Shown in pieces: positions 61,761 to 64,000 of a stretch of DNA of 64,000 bases; the first letter of the stretch is position 1; each line of letters starts with the position of its first letter. The notes under the pieces are model-generated. The model did not search any database and was not told the origin of the DNA. It worked only from the letters and a program-made list of their open reading frames with translations. Where the stretch lies: positions 36,242,035 to 36,306,034 of the forward strand of contig OZ025256.1 in assembly GCA_964019135.1 (NCBI GenBank). Direction: 5' to 3'. The translations under genes and the position numbers were made by a program. Source of the stretch: Arenicola marina (Eukaryota; Annelida; Polychaeta; Arenicolidae).

Positions 61761-64000
61761 CGACGTCTACCCTTGTGGTGCGTTACCGTACTGCACTAAG
61801 AAACAACGTCGCTCCTTTTGGTGCGTTACCGTACTGCACTAAGAAACGACGTCGCTCCTTTTGGTGCGTTACCGTACTGCACTTAGAAACGACATCGCTC
61901 CTTGTGGTGCGTTACCGTACAGCACTAAGAAACGACGTCGCTTCTTTTGGTGCGTTACCGTACTACACTTAGAAACGACGTCGCTCCTTGTGGTGCGTTA
62001 CCGTACTGCACTAAGAAACGACGTCGCTCCTTGTGGTGGGTTACCGTACTGCACTTAGAAACGATGTCGCTCTTTTTGGTGCGTTACCGTACTGCACTAA
62101 GAAACGACGTCGGGCCTTGTGGTGCGTTACCGTACTGCACTAAGAAACGACGTCGCTCCTTGTGGTGCGTTACCGTACTGCACTAAGAAACGACGTTGTT
62201 CCTTGTGGAGCGTTACCGTACTGCACTAAGAAACGCCGTCGCTCCTTGTGGTGCGTTACCGTACTGCACTTAGAAACGAGGTCGCTCCTTGTGGCGCGCA
62301 ACCGTAATGCACTAAGAAACGACGTCGCTCCTGGTGTGCGTTACCGTACTCCACTATGGAACGACGTCGTTCCTTGTGGTGCGTTACCGTACTGCACTAA
62401 GAAACGCCGTCGCTCCTTATGGTGCGTTACCGTACTGCACTAAGAAACGACGTCACTCCTTGTGGTGCGTTACCGTACTGCACTTAGAAACGACGTGGCT
62501 CCTTGTGGTGCGTTACCGTACTGCACTAAGAAACGATGTCGCTCCTTTTGGTGCGTTACCGTACTGCACTAAGAAGCGACGTCGCTCCTTTTAGTGCGTT
62601 ACCGTACTGCACTTAGAAACGACGTCGCTCCTTGTGGTGCGTTACCGTACTGCACTGAGAAACGACGTCGCTCCTTTTGGTGCGTTACCGTACTGCACTT
62701 AGAAACGACGCCGCTCCATGTGGTGCGTTACCGTACTGCACTAAGAAACGACGTCGCTCCTTTCGGTGCGTTACCGTACTGCACTTAGAAACGACGTCGC
62801 TCCTTGTGGTGCGTTACCGTACTGCACTAAGAAACGACGTCGCTCCTTTTGGTGCGATACCGTACTGCACTAGGAAACGACGTCGCTCCTTGTGGTGCGT
62901 TACCGTACTGCACTAGGAAACGACGTCGCTCCTTGTGGTGCGTTACCGTACTGCACTAAGAAACGACGTCGCTCCTTTTGGTGCGATACCGTACTGCACT
63001 AAGAAACGACGTCGCTCCTTGTGGTGCGTTACCGTACTGCACTAGGAAACGACGTCGCTCCTTGTGGTGCGTTACCGTACTGCACTAAGAAACGACGTCG
63101 CTCCTTGTGGTGCGTTTCCGTACTGCACTAAGAAACGACGTCGTTCCTTGCGGTGCGTTACCGTACTGTGCTTAGAAACGACGTCGTTCCTTGTGGTGCG
63201 TTACCGTACTGCATTAAGAAACGCCGTCGCTCCTTGTGGTGCGTTACCGTACTGCACTAAAAAACGACGTCGTTCCTTGTGGTGCGTTACCGTACTGTGC
63301 TTAGAAACGACGTCGTTCCTTGTGGTGCGTTACCGTACTGCACTAAGAAACGCCGTCGTTCCTTGTGGTGCGTTACCGCACTGCACTAAAAAACGACGTC
63401 GTTCCTTGTGGTGTGTTACCGTACTGCACTTAGAAACGACGTCGTTCCTTGTGATGCGTTACGGTACTGCACTAAGAAACGACGTCGCTCCTTGTGGTGC
63501 GTTACCGTACTGCACTAAGAAACGACGTCGTTCCTTGTGGTGCGTTACCGTACTGCACTAAGAAGCGACGTCGCTCCTTTTAGTGCGTTACCGTACTGCA
63601 CTTAGAAACGACGTCGCTCCTTGTGGTGCGTTACCGTACTGCACTGAGAAACGACGTCGCTCCTTTTGGTGCGTTACCGTACTGCACTTAGAAACGACGC
63701 CGCTCCTTGTGGTGCGTTACCGTACTGCACTAAGAAACGACGTCGCTCCTTTCGGTGCGTTACCGTACTGCACTTAGAAACGACGTCGCTCCTTGTGGTG
63801 CGTTACCGTACTGCACTAAGAAACGACGTCGCTCCTTTTGGTGCGTTACCGTACTGCACTAAGAAACGACGTCGCTCCTTGTGGTGCGTTACCGTACTGC
63901 ACTAAGAAACGACGTCGCTCCTTGTGGTGCGTTTCCGTACTGCACTAAGAAACGACGTCGTTCCTTGCGGTGCGTTACCGTACTGTGCTTAGAAACGACG

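Larger units (their letters stand above)
52..62100. repeat. GACATCG landmark module, 20 copies
   Basis: This is a module of about five monomers: typically AACAACGTCGC-TTTTGG, CGCTCC-TTTTGG, CTTAGAAACGACATCG, CGTACAGCAC, then CGCTTCTTTTGG. The diagnostic GACATCG lies at 82, 2,015, 4,077, 5,065, 8,203, 13,832, 17,789, 20,845, 23,815, 28,937, 31,733, 34,485, 37,710, 40,334, 43,602, 46,140, 48,764, 58,497, 61,504 and 61,891. Most zone II HOR units have one. The 2,930-bp units have none, which explains the gap between 48.8 and 58.5 kb. Confidence 0.88.
1..64000. repeat. 43-bp satellite DNA array filling the window
   Basis: The window is a head-to-tail array of a 43-bp monomer. A clean consensus copy lies at 173-215. 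It starts CGCTCCTTGTGG, continues through GCGTTACCGTACTGCAC and CTAAGAAACGA, and ends CGT, so each junction makes the palindrome CGACGTCG. Almost all copies are exactly 43 bp. The recurrent length exceptions are 42-bp and 45-bp monomers. All copies read in one direction and I found no unique insert. The commonest variable positions are CGCTCC/CGTTCC, TTGTGG/TTTTGG, TACCGTA/TACGGTA and CTAAG/CTTAG. The consensus has 12 C, 11 G, 11 T and 9 A. No flank is present, so array size and chromosomal position are unknown. A eukaryotic heterochromatic satellite is the natural reading. I do not recognise the family. Confidence 0.98.
58350..64000. repeat. 3,394-bp HOR of zone I type, two copies, second open at the right edge
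   Basis: From about 58,350 the zone-I-type sequence returns. Positions 58,377-60,606 correspond to 61,771-64,000 at an offset of 3,394 bp (79 monomers less 3 bp). Shared markers are GACATCG (58,497 and 61,891), GTGGCGCGCAACC, ACTCCACTATGG, GTGCGATACCG, CACTAGGAAACG, GTGCGTTTCCG and TGTGCTTAG. Differences include CTTGGGGTGCG near 59,712 against CTTGTGGTGCG, and TTACCGAACTGC near 58,822 against TTACCGTACTGC. The second copy is cut by the window end. Confidence 0.86.

Noticed and set aside
1-64000. CRISPR array (short regular repeats)
   Set aside because: There are no unique spacers: the entire 43-bp period is repeat, in direct tandem.
1-64000. CENP-B box
   Set aside because: I looked on both strands for the essential TTCG....A..CGGG pattern. 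TTCGTTCC occurs in a few ACTTCG monomers but the A and CGGG positions are not met.
1-64000. Telomeric repeat
   Set aside because: No TTAGGG, TTAGG or TTTAGGG runs occur. The TTAG in the CTTAG variant is isolated, once per monomer.

Overview
The whole 64,000-base window is one uninterrupted head-to-tail tandem array of a 43-bp satellite monomer, about 1,490 copies (64,000/43). Every stretch I read is a monomer variant in the same orientation. I see no unique sequence, gene, RNA gene, transposon or inverted monomer. Both window edges fall inside the array, so it extends beyond 64 kb on each side. Such an array points to a eukaryotic heterochromatic satellite (centromeric, pericentromeric or subtelomeric). 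I do not recognise the family and cannot name the organism. The consensus monomer is about 53% GC with 5 CpG per 43 bp (observed/expected about 1.6), so there is no strong CpG depletion.

The array is organised as evolving higher-order repeats (HORs). Zone I (1 to about 15,035) is rich in monomers with CGCTCC and TTTTGG. It is a mosaic of 0.7-2 kb blocks repeated at offsets of 988, 1,933, 2,062, 4,126, 5,673 and 6,188 bp. Zone II (about 15,036-58,350) is dominated by CGTTCC and by TACGGTA/TACCGTA alternation. It is built of 2.5-3.3 kb HOR units, several duplicated in tandem: 2,970 bp x2 (18,041-23,997), about 5 kb x2 (21,477-31,462), 2,752 bp x2 (31,367-36,870) and 2,930 bp x2.8 (49,779-57,920). 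Smaller doublets of 862 and 816 bp are nested inside. A zone-I-like island lies at about 40,200-41,552. From about 58,350 to the right edge zone-I-type sequence returns as a 3,394-bp unit in tandem.

Three landmark variants trace this history. A five-monomer module marked by GACATCG occurs 20 times across the window. A 45-bp monomer with a CA insertion occurs 23 times, only between 16.1 and 56.9 kb. A CCATATGG monomer is single in copies up to 29.1 kb and paired 129 bp apart from 31.9 kb onward. Together they indicate repeated in-register unequal exchange or segmental amplification, with some breakpoints visible inside hybrid monomers.

The many open reading frames that can be drawn through the array are by-products of a 43-bp period (43 mod 3 = 1), and none is annotated as a gene. 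Block boundaries come from reading by eye and are accurate to roughly one monomer unless an exact base is stated.
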